DNA from: an uncultured Tolumonas sp.
GTDB lineage: Bacteria > Pseudomonadota > Gammaproteobacteria > Enterobacterales > Aeromonadaceae
Direction of reading: 5' to 3'
DNA length: 64,000 nt
NCBI RefSeq assembly: GCF_963556105.2
Contig: NZ_OY829945.1
Location: 12,501 to 76,500, forward strand
Part shown: positions 17,317-26,033 of the stretch, in pieces
How the letters are laid out: every line of letters begins with the position of its first letter
How positions within the stretch are numbered: the stretch's first letter is position 1
Notes under the pieces: generated by a model
The model's input: the letters and a program-made list of their open reading frames with translations, nothing else
What the model was told of the DNA's origin: nothing
Databases searched by the model: none
Position numbers and translations under genes: made by a program

Positions 17317-19713
17317 TCAGTACTGGGTGTGAAGGACCGCGACGCCCGGGAGCTCCAGGCCGCTGAGGTATTCGAGGCTCGCGCCGCCGCCCGTGGACAT
17401 GTGGCTCATGCGGGCCGCCACGCCGGCCTTGTTGGCGGCGGAGATGCTGTCGCCGCCGCCGAGCAGGACGAAGGCGCCCCCGTCGGCAGCGCGGGCCATG
17501 GCCTCGGCCACGCCCAGGGTCCCGGCGGCGAAGAGGTCCATCTCGAAGACGCCCATGGGGCCGTTCCATAGGATCGTCTGGGCGCGGCCCAGCTCCTGCA
17601 CGTAGGCGGCCAGGGTCTTCGGGCCGATGTCGAGGCCCATCTTGCCGTCGGGGATGGAGAACCCGTCGGTGACCGAGCAGTCCGCCGTGGTGGAGATCTC
17701 GGAGGCGATGACGTGGTCCGTGGGGAGGAGGATCTCGGTGCCGTGGGCCTTGGCGTCGCGCAGGAGCTTGAGGGCCAGCTCCAGCTTGTCGTCCTCGTAG
17801 AGGCTGTTGCCCACGGGGATGCCCTGGGCCTTCAGGAAGGTGTAGCTCATGGCGCCGCCGATGAGGATGGTGTCGGCCTTGCCCAGGAAGTGGCTGATGA
17901 GCTCGATCTTTTCCGAGACCTTGGCGCCGCCCAGCACCGCCACCAGCGGCTTCAGGGGGTTGACCATGACCCGGCGCATGGCCTTCAGCTCCTTCTCCAG
18001 CAGGAAGCCCGCGGCGATGCGGTCCTGCTCGAAGTAGTGCACCATGCCGCTCACGGAGGCGTGGGCACGGTGCGCCGCGCCGAAGGCGTCGTCCACGTAG
18101 GTGTCGGCCATCCGGGCCAGGGCCTTGGCGAAGTCCTCGCGGTTGCGGGTCTCGCCCTTGTCGAAGCGGAGGTTCTCCAGGAGCAGGATCTGGCCGGGCT
18201 CCAGGGCGCTGGCCAGCTTCTCCACCCGCTCGCCGACCACGCCGCCCGCCAGGGTCACATCGAAACCCTGGCCCTTGAGCCAGGTGGCTACGGGCGCCAG
18301 GCTGAACTCCGCTTCGAAGCCGATGCCCTGCGGACGTCCCAGGTGGGAGCCCAGGACCACGGAGGCGCCGTGGTCCACAAGATACTTGAGGGTGGGCAGG
18401 GTCTCGCGGATGCGGGTCGGGTCCTTCACCACGCTGTCCTTCACCGGGGCGTTCAGGTCCGCCCGCAGGAAGGCGCGGTGCCCCTTGAGGTCCAGGTCGC
18501 GCAGGGTGCGGAAGGGCAGCACCGTCAGGGCCGCGACCCCGGGCAGCCGCAGGCCGCTGAGATACTCCAGGCTGGCGCCGCCGCCGGTGGAGAGGTGGCT
18601 GATGCGGTCCTCGACCCCTGCCTTGTTGGCGGCCGAGATGCTGTCGCCGCCGCCCAGGAGCACGAAGGCCCCCCCGTCCGCGGCATTGGCCATCTCCTGG
18701 GCCACCGCCAGGGTGCCCTCGGCGAAGGCCTCCACCTCGAAGACGCCCATGGGGCCGTTCCACAGCACCGTCCGGGCCTTGCGGATCTCCAGGCTGTAGA
18801 GGGCGACGGTGTCGGGGCCGATGTCCAGGCCCATGGTGCCCTCGGGCACGGCCTGGCCGTGGACCACGGAGGTCTGGGCGCCGGGGGTCATCTCCTCGGC
18901 CACCACGTGGTCGATGGGCAGGCGCAGGATCGTGCCCTTCTCCCGGGCCTCGGCGAGGAGGTCCCGGGCCAGGTCGAGCTTGTCGTCCTCGTAGAGGCTG
19001 TTGCCCACGGGGATGCCCTGGGCCTTGAGGAAGGTGAAGCTCATGGCGCCGCCGATGAGGATGGCCTGCGCATGACCGATGAAGTGGCGGATGAGCCCGA
19101 TCTTCTCCGAGACCTTGGAGCCGCCGATCACGGCCACCAGCGGCCGCTCGGGGTTGTTCGTGATGCGGGCCATGGCCTTGAGTTCCTTCACCAGCAGGAA
19201 CCCGGCGGCGATGCGGTCCGAGTCGAAGAAGGCCACCATGCCGCTCACCGAGGCGTGGGGACGGTGGGCGGTGCCGAAGGCGTCGTTGACGTAGGTGTCC
19301 GCCAGGCGGGCCAGGGCCAGGGCGAACTCCTCCCGGTTCCTCACCTCGCCGCGGTTGTAACGCAGGTTCTCCAGCATCAGGATCTGGCCGGGCTTGAGGG
19401 CGGCGGCTTCGGCCTCCACCTTCTCGCCCACGATGCCGCTGGCCATGCGGATGTCGAAGCCCTCCGCCTTCAGCCAGGCGCAGACCGGGGCCAAGCTGTA
19501 GGGCGGCTCGATGCCTTCGCCCTTGGGGCGGCCCAGGTGCGAGGCCAGCACCACGCTGGCGCCATTGTCCAGGAGGTGCTGCAGGGTGGGCAGGGTCTCA
19601 CGGATCCGCCGGGCGTCCTGGACCTGGCCGTCGTGGATAGGCACGTTCAAGTCCGCCCTGAGGAAGACCCGGTGGCCTTTCACATCCAAATCCTTGAGGG
19701 ACCTGAACGGCAT
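17317..19713 (-). CDS. pgk: tandem fused phosphoglycerate kinase (two complete PGK units in one chain)
   Basis: The 798-residue chain is two full phosphoglycerate kinases head to tail. PGK transfers phosphate from 1,3-bisphosphoglycerate to ADP. Unit 1 is residues 1-398 and unit 2 is 399-798. They align without any gap, and I count about 276 identities in 398 positions by hand (69 %). Both keep the substrate residues (unit 1 Asp21, Asn23, Arg36, His59, Arg62, Arg118, Arg151; unit 2 the same plus 398), the GGxKVSEK lysines, WNGPMGVFE and the GGGDS nucleotide loop. The junction has no linker: unit 1 ends at its normal C-terminus (LPGVAAL) and unit 2 begins LPFRTLRDLD, where a Met would normally be. 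AGGAGG favours the second of two adjacent ATGs. tpiA follows. Confidence 0.95.
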   Translation of the reverse strand: MPFRSLKDLDVKGHRVFLRADLNVPIHDGQVQDARRIRETLPTLQHLLDNGASVVLASHLGRPKGEGIEPPYSLAPVCAWLKAEGFDIRMASGIVGEKVEAEAAALKPGQILMLENLRYNRGEVRNREEFALALARLADTYVNDAFGTAHRPHASVSGMVAFFDSDRIAAGFLLVKELKAMARITNNPERPLVAVIGGSKVSEKIGLIRHFIGHAQAILIGGAMSFTFLKAQGIPVGNSLYEDDKLDLARDLLAEAREKGTILRLPIDHVVAEEMTPGAQTSVVHGQAVPEGTMGLDIGPDTVALYSLEIRKARTVLWNGPMGVFEVEAFAEGTLAVAQEMANAADGGAFVLLGGGDSISAANKAGVEDRISHLSTGGGASLEYLSGLRLPGVAALTVLPFRTLRDLDLKGHRAFLRADLNAPVKDSVVKDPTRIRETLPTLKYLVDHGASVVLGSHLGRPQGIGFEAEFSLAPVATWLKGQGFDVTLAGGVVGERVEKLASALEPGQILLLENLRFDKGETRNREDFAKALARMADTYVDDAFGAAHRAHASVSGMVHYFEQDRIAAGFLLEKELKAMRRVMVNPLKPLVAVLGGAKVSEKIELISHFLGKADTILIGGAMSYTFLKAQGIPVGNSLYEDDKLELALKLLRDAKAHGTEILLPTDHVIASEISTTADCSVTDGFSIPDGKMGLDIGPKTLAAYVQELGRAQTILWNGPMGVFEMDLFAAGTLGVAEAMARAADGGAFVLLGGGDSISAANKAGVAARMSHMSTGGGASLEYLSGLELPGVAVLHTQY

Positions 19714-19787
19714 CATCTACCTCCTGAAAGAGCTGTCCCCATTCTCGCCGACTATGGCCGATCGGTCAGCCATTGACTTTCCGGAGG

Positions 19788-20426
19788 TTATTCTGTGACG
19801 AGCCGAGCCTTGGCCTCCGCCAGGAGGGCCTGGACGCAGCCGTCCAGTCCGAGCCGCCCCGAATCCAGGACCAGGCCGAAGGGGGAGGCGTCGTCCCACT
19901 CCAGGTGGAGCACCTTGCGGAAGAACTGGTGCCGCTCCCGGTCGGACTGGAGGATCATGGCCCGGGCCGCCGCCTCGTCCTCCGCCTTGCCGTGGTCCAG
20001 CAGCCAGTGCACGCGGTGTTCGAGGTCCGCATGGATGCGCACGTGCAGCGCGTTGGGGCGGTCCTTCAGGGCCGCGAAGCCGCCGCGTCCCACCAGCACG
20101 GAAGGCCCCGCGTCGGCGAAGCGGCGCATGACCGTCCGCTCCGCCTCGAACAGCTCTGCGCTGTAGACCGGGGCCTCGAAGGGCGGCACGAAGGGCACTT
20201 CCGGCGTGGCGAAGGCGGTGAGGTTCAGGAGCTGCTGGAGGAAGCCGCAGGGACGCTCCTCCTGGCAGCGGAGGGAGGCCGCGTCCACGCCCAGGCTGCG
20301 GGCCGCCTCCCGCAGGATGCGCCGGTCGCAGAAGCGCCAGCCCAGTTGCCGGGCGACCCCGGCGCCGACCTGCGCGCCTCCGCTGCCGAGGCTGCGGGAG
20401 ATGGTGATGGCGGGAAGCGTGGTCAT
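19788..20426 (-). CDS. cytidylate kinase-like protein
   Basis: The 212-residue protein begins with ITISRSLGSGGAQVGAGVARQLGW (about 5-28), the modified P-loop of the Cytidylate_kin2 group rather than the classical GxxGxGK. It also has CDRRILREAAR, FEAERTVMRRFADAGPSVLVGRGG (about 91-115), LHVRIHADLEHRV and SDRERHQFFRKVL. Such proteins are predicted to phosphorylate nucleoside monophosphates, but their substrates are largely untested. I took the ATG at 20426, preceded by GAGGG; ATG at 20444 is possible. It starts 7 bases after the emrB-like stop and may be read from the efflux operon, although its role there is unclear. Confidence 0.8.
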   Translation of the reverse strand: MTTLPAITISRSLGSGGAQVGAGVARQLGWRFCDRRILREAARSLGVDAASLRCQEERPCGFLQQLLNLTAFATPEVPFVPPFEAPVYSAELFEAERTVMRRFADAGPSVLVGRGGFAALKDRPNALHVRIHADLEHRVHWLLDHGKAEDEAAARAMILQSDRERHQFFRKVLHLEWDDASPFGLVLDSGRLGLDGCVQALLAEAKARLVTE

Positions 20427-20433
20427 GGGACCC

Positions 20434-22002
20434 TCAGTGGACATCGACGGGCGCTGCCGCATTGTGCCGCGGTCGGCGCATGATGACGAGGAAGGGCAGG
20501 GTCGCGAAGCAGATCAGGGCGGCCACGAAGAACACGTCGAGCATGGCCATGTAGCGCGCCTGGCGCAGCACCTGGCCCCAGAGCAGGCCCCAGCCGCCCT
20601 GGGCCGCGTCCACGGCGCTGTAGCCCTTGGCCACGAGGGTCCGGCCCGCTCCCGCCGCGAAGTTCAGGGAGATCGGGTTGCCCTGGGTCAGGTGGCCGGT
20701 GAGCTGGACCTGGTGGAACTGGGTTCGCCGGCTCAGGAGGGTGCTCAGGAGGGCGATGCCCACGCTGCCTCCGATGTTGCGGAAGAGGTTCATGAGCCCG
20801 GCGGCCTGGTTGGCCTTCTCCTTGGAGAGGTTCGAGTAGGCCATCACGTTGATGGGGATGAAGAGGGAGCCCAGGCCCATGCACTGGACGATGCGGGCGG
20901 TGGCAGCGTCCCAGTAGCCGATGGAGAGGTTCCACTGGCTCATCCGGAGCAGGCCCAGGCCGGTCATGATCAGGCCGTAGGCCACGAGGCCGCGGGTGTC
21001 GATGCGGCGCACGAGGAAGCCCACGATGGGCATGCTGACCAGGATGACGAGGCCCCCCGGCGTCATGACCAGCCCGCTGGTGGTCGCGTCGAACCCGAGC
21101 ATCGTCTGGAGAAACACTGGGATCAGGAAGGTGCTGCCGTAGAGGACGAAGCCCAGCGCGAACAGCATGAAGTTGGAGCTGGCGAAGGTGCGGTCCTTGA
21201 GCAGGCGCAGGTTGACCACCGGATGGTCGTGGTGCAGCTCCCAGAGCACCATGGCGACCAGTCCCACCACGGCGATGATGGCGAAGGCCACGATGAAGGA
21301 GCTGGAGAACCAGTCGTTGCGCTGGCCCTCGTCCAGCACGATCTCGAGGGACGCCAGGCCGATGATCACCAGGGCGAAGCCGACGAAGTCGATCTGCTTG
21401 CTGTCCTCCAGGCTCAGCCGCTTGAGGTACGGAGGATCCATGAGGATGGCGCTGGAGAGCACCATGGACAGGATGCCCACAGGGATGTTGATGAGGAAGA
21501 TCCAGTGCCAGCTGTAGTGGTCCGTGAGCCAGCCGCCCAGCACCGGCCCGATGACCGGGGCGAAGACCACGCCGATGCCGTACATCGCCATGGCCTGCCC
21601 GTGCTTCTCCGGCGGGAAGCTCTCCATCAGGATGCTCTGGGAGGTGGGCTGGAGCCCGCCGCCGCCCAGGCCCTGGAGGATGCGGAAGAAGATCAGCCAG
21701 CCCAGGGAGGGCGCGGTGGCGCACAGGAGGCTGCTGGCGGTGAAGATGAAGACGCAGGTGAGGTAGAAGCGCTTGCGGCCCATGAGGCTGCTGAACCACC
21801 CGCTCATGGGCAGCACCACCGCGTTGGCCACGAGGTACGAGGTGAGCACCCAGGTGCTCTCGTCGATGGTGGCCGAGAGGCTGCCCGCGATGTGGGGCAG
21901 GGACACGTTCGCCACGGAGGTGTCGAGCACCTCCATGAAAGTGGTGAGCATCACCACCATGGCGATGACGTAGGGGCTGATCCCCTTCCGTGCGTTGACC
22001 AT
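20434..22002 (-). CDS. emrB: DHA2-family MFS multidrug efflux transporter (EmrB-like)
   Basis: This 522-residue inner-membrane protein exports drugs by proton exchange. It has 14 predicted membrane segments, the family size. Diagnostic motifs are VMLTTFMEVLDTSVANVSLPHIAG (motif D1), STWVLTSYLVANAVVLPMSGW, GRKRFYL (motif A) and GVVFAPVIGPVLGGWLTDHYSWHWIFLINIPVG (motif C and following). It lies 13 bases after the membrane fusion protein gene and completes an EmrAB-TolC type tripartite pump. Confidence 0.95.
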   Translation of the reverse strand: MVNARKGISPYVIAMVVMLTTFMEVLDTSVANVSLPHIAGSLSATIDESTWVLTSYLVANAVVLPMSGWFSSLMGRKRFYLTCVFIFTASSLLCATAPSLGWLIFFRILQGLGGGGLQPTSQSILMESFPPEKHGQAMAMYGIGVVFAPVIGPVLGGWLTDHYSWHWIFLINIPVGILSMVLSSAILMDPPYLKRLSLEDSKQIDFVGFALVIIGLASLEIVLDEGQRNDWFSSSFIVAFAIIAVVGLVAMVLWELHHDHPVVNLRLLKDRTFASSNFMLFALGFVLYGSTFLIPVFLQTMLGFDATTSGLVMTPGGLVILVSMPIVGFLVRRIDTRGLVAYGLIMTGLGLLRMSQWNLSIGYWDAATARIVQCMGLGSLFIPINVMAYSNLSKEKANQAAGLMNLFRNIGGSVGIALLSTLLSRRTQFHQVQLTGHLTQGNPISLNFAAGAGRTLVAKGYSAVDAAQGGWGLLWGQVLRQARYMAMLDVFFVAALICFATLPFLVIMRRPRHNAAAPVDVH

Positions 22003-22015
22003 GCCGTTTCCCCGA

Positions 22016-23122
22016 TCAGCGCGTATGGATGGTCGCGGTGACGTTGAGGCCCGGCCGCAGCCCGGCGGCTTCCGCCTCCTTGGCGTCCACGACGATCTTC
22101 ACGGGCACGCGCTGGACGACCTTCACGTAGTTGCCGGCGGCGTTCTCGGGGGGGAAGAGGCTGAGGCGGGCGCCCGTGGAGCCGGCGATGGAGTCCACCT
22201 GGCCCTTCAGGGTCCTGCCGTTCATGTCCACCTCGACCTCGGCCTCCTGGCCGGGCTTCACGTCCTTGAGCTCGGTCTCCTTGAAGTTGGCGGTGATCCA
22301 GACATCGTGCAGGGGCACGAGCATCATGAGGGTCTGGCCGGGCTGGATGATCTGGCCGGGCTCCACCGTGCGGCGGGTCACCAGGCCGGCCGAGGGGGCC
22401 GCGATGGTGCAGTAGCCCACCTGGAGCTCCAGGGCCTTGACGCTGGCCTTGGCCCTGGCGATGGCGGCGGCGCTGGCCTCCTCGCGGGCCTTGGCGGAGG
22501 TGGTGCCGGTGCGGCGGATCTTGGCCTCCTGGCGCACCGCGTCCAGCCGCTTGCGGGCGGCGGCCAGCTCCTGGTCCGCCACATCGGCGGCGGTGCGGTA
22601 GCCGTCGAAGGCCTGGGCGCTGATCTCATGGCGCTCGGCCAGGGGCTTCATGCGCTCCAGGTCGGCCTTGGCCTTGACCTGGCTGGCGGTCCTGGCGGCG
22701 ACGTTGGCCTCGGCCACCGCCACCTCCGCGTGCTGGGCGGAGGCGTAGGCCTCCTCCGCGGCCTGGGTGTCGGCGCTGCTGGCGGTGAGCCGGGACTCCG
22801 CCTCGGCCAGCTCGGCCTTGGCCTTGTCCAGGGCCACCTTGTAGTCCTGGTCGTCCACGGCCAGGAGCACCTGGCCCTGCTTGACCTCCTCGTTGTCCTT
22901 CACCTTCAGCTCGCTGACGGTGCCCTGGACCTTGGCGGCGATGGCGATCAGGTGGCCGTCCACCTGGGCATCGTCGGTGCTGACCTTGTTGCGGCCGGTC
23001 AGCCAGAAGGCCAGGCCCGCGAGGACCAGGACCGGCAGGGCGACCAGGGCGACCTTGCGCAGCCGGGCCTTGACGTCGGGCTGCGCGGCGGCCTCGCTCT
23101 TCGGGGATTGCGTGCTTTCCAT
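22016..23122 (-). CDS. emrA: HlyD/EmrA-family membrane fusion protein
   Basis: The 368-residue periplasmic adaptor bridges the inner-membrane EmrB-like transporter and the outer-membrane channel. It has a short cytoplasmic N-terminus, one membrane segment (about 26-43, VALVALPVLVLAGLAFWLTG), a biotinyl-lipoyl-like half motif (VDGHLIAIAAKVQGTVSELKVKDNEEVKQGQVLLAVDDQDY), a long coiled-coil hairpin rich in Ala, Glu and Lys (about 100-215), and the second lipoyl half with beta-barrel (GYCTIAAPSAGLVTRRTVEPGQII). The pattern matches EmrA closely. Start codon at 23122 lies in the operon after tolC. Confidence 0.93.
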   Translation of the reverse strand: MESTQSPKSEAAAQPDVKARLRKVALVALPVLVLAGLAFWLTGRNKVSTDDAQVDGHLIAIAAKVQGTVSELKVKDNEEVKQGQVLLAVDDQDYKVALDKAKAELAEAESRLTASSADTQAAEEAYASAQHAEVAVAEANVAARTASQVKAKADLERMKPLAERHEISAQAFDGYRTAADVADQELAAARKRLDAVRQEAKIRRTGTTSAKAREEASAAAIARAKASVKALELQVGYCTIAAPSAGLVTRRTVEPGQIIQPGQTLMMLVPLHDVWITANFKETELKDVKPGQEAEVEVDMNGRTLKGQVDSIAGSTGARLSLFPPENAAGNYVKVVQRVPVKIVVDAKEAEAAGLRPGLNVTATIHTR

Positions 23123-23161
23123 GGAATGACTCCTCGATCCTGTTCGCGTAGCGTGCGTTGC

Positions 23162-24478
23162 TCAGTGTGCGTAGCGGCTTTCCAGCTCGCCCTTGGCGTG
23201 GGCGAGGTCAGCCTGGGCCTGGTCCAGCCGGTAGAGCGCGTCCAGGCGGCCTTCCTCGGCCTTGGCCAGCTCCTCCTGGGCATTGACCAGCTCGATGTTG
23301 GTGGAGACCCCCGCCTCGAAGCGGTGCCGGGCCTGCGCCAGCTCCGCCTGGGCCAGGCCGAGGGTCTGCTCGGCCAGGGCCACCTCGCTGTGCGCGGTCT
23401 CCAGGCGCTCCCGGGCCGTGCGGACCTCGAAGCCCACCTTGGCCTCCATGTCGCGGCGGACGGCCTGCAGCTGGGTCCTGGCCGCCTTGGCCTGGTTCTC
23501 CTGGGCCTGGATCCGGCCGCCCGTGAACAGAGGGACCTTGACCTGCACGCCCACCTCGAACACGCGCTCGAGCTGGGTCTTGACCAGCCCCGTCTCCTCC
23601 ACGGAGGCGAAGGCCTGGATGGTGGGCAGGCGCAGGGCCTGCGCACCGGCCACCCGCTCCTCGGCGGCCTGGCGCTGGGCCTCCAGGGCCCGGAAATCAG
23701 CCCGGCTGGCGGTGGCCGTGCGGACCTCCTCGAGCAGGCCGGGGGTGTTCCCCGCCGGCTCCTGCACGGTCACCGGCGCCAGGTGCAGCTCGGTGTCGGC
23801 CGGCAGGTCCAGCAGGCGCACCAGGCCGCTCAAGGCCTCGCGCTGGGCGGTCTGGGCCCGGAGCAGGGCCTGCTGCTCCGTCTGGGTCCGGACCTTGGCG
23901 CGGAGGGTGTCCAGTCCCGTGCCCACGCCGCTCTGCTCCTGGTGGACGGCGAGGTTCTCCAGGGTCTCTGGCCAGCTCGATGCGGGCCTGGACGGGTGCG
24001 GAACTGGGCCTCGGCCCGCAGGGCCAGGAGGTACTGTCCCACCACCAGGGCCGAGATCTCCTCCCGGGTCTGCTCCGCCTCCGCCTTGCTGCTCTCGGCC
24101 AGAGCCTTGGAGCCGCGCCAGCGCCGCCAGAGGCTGAGGTCGAGCAGGGGCGCCTGGGCCGAGAGGCCGAAGCTCCGCAGGGTGAAGGGGCCAAGGACCA
24201 CCGGGACCCCCGGCGACACCGGCTCGCCGGTGAAGGTCTCGTAGTTCAGGGAGTGCCGGACCTGGGAGGCCTGGGCCGGAGAGGCTGGGCAGCAGCGCGC
24301 CGTGTGCTTCCTGGCTCTCCGCCTCGCGGCGCACCTGCTCGAGGACCTGGCGCTGCAGGGCGGGGTTGCGCTCCAGGGCTGCGCGGAGCGCCTCGCCCAG
24401 GGTCAGGTCCACCGGCGCCGCGGCGGCCAGGGAGCCGCACAGCAGGGCAGTGGCGAAGGGGATCTTCCAGGTCTTCAT
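23162..24478 (-). pseudogene. TolC-family outer membrane efflux protein, frame broken three times
   Basis: This gene would encode the outer-membrane channel of the pump. A signal peptide (MKTWKIPFATALLCGSLAAAA) is followed by the OEP pattern (LTLGEALRAALERNPALQRQ, and near the end ELAQARHRFEAGVSTNIELVNAQEELAKAE). The reading frame changes at about 24277 (an extra C in gggccgg), about 23990 (an extra G in cctggac) and about 23969 (an extra T in gtctctgg). Removing one base at each site restores a single 437-residue TolC-like protein, with GPFTLRSFGLSAQAPLLDLSLWRRW in the recovered middle. All three are single-base insertions and sum to three, so sequence error is more likely than decay. The start overlaps the tetR stop (ATGA). 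Confidence 0.8.
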
Positions 24479-25146
24479 GCAGGCTCCGGGCGGCCGATGG
24501 CGCGCAGGGTGATGTCGGCGATGTGGTCGGCCAGCTCGTCCACGGTCGGGGGGTAGCTCTCGGGGCCGAACACCAGCTCGTTGAAGCGGCGGAACATGGT
24601 GTTCGTCAGGAACTGACCGTGGATCAGGGCGCACCAGAAAGGAATGTCGCGGTCGGGGAAGTCGGGCCGGAGGGTCCGGATGCAGTCGGCGATCTGCATC
24701 TTGAGCGGGGCGACCCCCTCCCGCAGCAGGGGCTCCAGCTCGGGCAGGGGCATGCGGACGGCCGACAGCCAGAGCCGGAAGTAGGCGGCCCGCTTGGGGT
24801 CGCCGTGCTCGAAGACGAAGTGCATCTCCCGGAGCCGGTTCCGGATGATCCAGCGCAGCCGGGCCGCGGCCTCGTCGGCATCTCTCGGGGGGGCCGGCGC
24901 CCCGGGGGGCATGGGCCGGTCGGCCACCAGGTTCTCCAGCATGTCCCGGAAGACCGCCAGGTAGAGGCCATCCTTGTTCCCGAAGTGATGGGCGATGAGG
25001 GACATGTGCTTGTCCGCCCGGTCCGCCACCATCCGGAGGCTGGTCCCTTCGAAGCCCCGCTCGGCGAAGCAGAACAGCGCCGCCTCGAGGAGGGCCTTGC
25101 GGGTGTTGGGAGAGCTTGGGTCGCAGCGGGGGGTCATGCAGTTCAT
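24475..25146 (-). CDS. TetR-family transcriptional repressor of the efflux operon
   Basis: The 223-residue protein has an N-terminal TetR helix-turn-helix (about 10-57: NTRKALLEAALFCFAERGFEGTSLRMVADRADKHMSLIAHHFGNKDGLYLAVF) and a ligand-binding C-terminal domain with a DUF1956/CecR-like feel (RNRLREMHFVFEHGDPKRAAYFRLW and FWCALIHGQFLTNTMF). It is the first gene of tetR-tolC-emrA-emrB and overlaps tolC by 4 bases. A perfect 18-bp palindrome lies 11 bases before the start and is the likely operator for autorepression. ATG at 25137 (MTPRCDP) is an alternative start. Confidence 0.9.
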   Translation of the reverse strand: MNCMTPRCDPSSPNTRKALLEAALFCFAERGFEGTSLRMVADRADKHMSLIAHHFGNKDGLYLAVFRDMLENLVADRPMPPGAPAPPRDADEAAARLRWIIRNRLREMHFVFEHGDPKRAAYFRLWLSAVRMPLPELEPLLREGVAPLKMQIADCIRTLRPDFPDRDIPFWCALIHGQFLTNTMFRRFNELVFGPESYPPTVDELADHIADITLRAIGRPEPA

Positions 25147-25156
25147 CCATCCCCAT

Positions 25157-25174
25157 ATTGATCGATCGATCAAT
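25157..25174. promoter_or_regulatory. probable TetR operator, perfect 18-bp palindrome
   Basis: ATTGATCGATCGATCAAT is fully self-complementary and sits directly upstream of tetR, ending at the stop codon of the preceding methyltransferase gene. On the minus strand CAATAT at its downstream edge could be the -10 box, so repressor binding would block the promoter of the whole efflux operon. Confidence 0.7.
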
Positions 25175-25909
25175 CTAGCGCAAGTCCCCTCGCTCGAGGA
25201 TGCCGAGCCAGCGGGGGGAGCGCTCCGGATCGAAGGGGCCGCCCAGGTAGTCACCCAGCTGGGCGAGGGGCCGGAGTCCCCCGGCATCCGCCATCCAGAG
25301 CAGCTCCGGCGGCTCGTAGAGCCGGACCGATTCCACGGCCCTCCGGACCTGTCCCGTGTCCAGGCGCTGGAGGGTCATGCGCTTGACGACGCGGCCCCGC
25401 TCGATGGAGCGCCGGCTCCGCACCCGGAGGCCGGCCCGCTCCACCACGTCCTCGGCCACCAGCTCCGCCCTCACCCGGGCGGGGTTCATCACGTCCAGCA
25501 CCAGGGCCCCCCCTGGCCGGAGCAGTCCCGCCAGGTCAGCGAGCAGGCGCCGGTTCTCGTCGTCCTCGAAGTAGCCGAAGGGGGTGAACCAGAGGCAGAT
25601 CCCCGACAGGGAGCCCGGGCGGAAGGGCAGGCGCCGCATGTCGCCCCGGAGCAGCCAGCCGCGCAGCTCCAGGGGGGCGAGCGCCAGCAGGTGCCGCGAC
25701 AGGTCCAGCCCGAAGGCGGCAGGGTTCGTCCTGCGCAGCACCTGCAGATGCCTTCCGCTCCCGCAGGCCAGGTCCAGGACAGGCCCCGAGCGGAGCGCCG
25801 GGGCGGCGCCCAGCGCGGTCTGCACCGCCAGCGCCGCCTCCTCGGCATCCCGGTGCGCGTACAGCACCGCATAATCCCCGTCGAACCAGTCCTGGAACCA
25901 CTCGCCCAT
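25175..25909 (-). CDS. class I SAM-dependent methyltransferase
   Basis: The 244-residue protein starts at MGEWFQDWFDGDYAVLYAHRD, a signature of a methyltransferase group with a YxxLYxHR N-terminus. Motif I is VLDLACGSGRHL at about 44-55, followed by AFGLDLSRHLL, LRGDMRRLPFRPGSLSGICLWFTPFGYF (about 84-111) and LLRPGGALVLDVMNP (about 123-137). It shares layout with the 6877-7590 gene (both have FxSxGYF-type motif IV). Substrate unknown. The ATG at 25909 has no Shine-Dalgarno site, but TACCAT lies at -12 to -7, which is the geometry of a leaderless promoter. It diverges from the sensor kinase gene. Confidence 0.87.
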   Translation of the reverse strand: MGEWFQDWFDGDYAVLYAHRDAEEAALAVQTALGAAPALRSGPVLDLACGSGRHLQVLRRTNPAAFGLDLSRHLLALAPLELRGWLLRGDMRRLPFRPGSLSGICLWFTPFGYFEDDENRRLLADLAGLLRPGGALVLDVMNPARVRAELVAEDVVERAGLRVRSRRSIERGRVVKRMTLQRLDTGQVRRAVESVRLYEPPELLWMADAGGLRPLAQLGDYLGGPFDPERSPRWLGILERGDLR

Positions 25910-26033
25910 GGATCGATGGTACCTTCTGTCCAGGCTGGGTTCGAACTCCGGATTCACGCCCGCCCGGATCCGGGCCGATCAGGTGGACGGCAGGACGCTT
26001 GCGACTGGCTGGGGAGTACCTCCTGTGCTCACG

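Noticed and set aside
17713-19776. A 687-codon open frame antisense to pgk
   Set aside because: It is the mirror of strong GC third-position bias on the real strand, has no family motif, and pgk is unmistakable.
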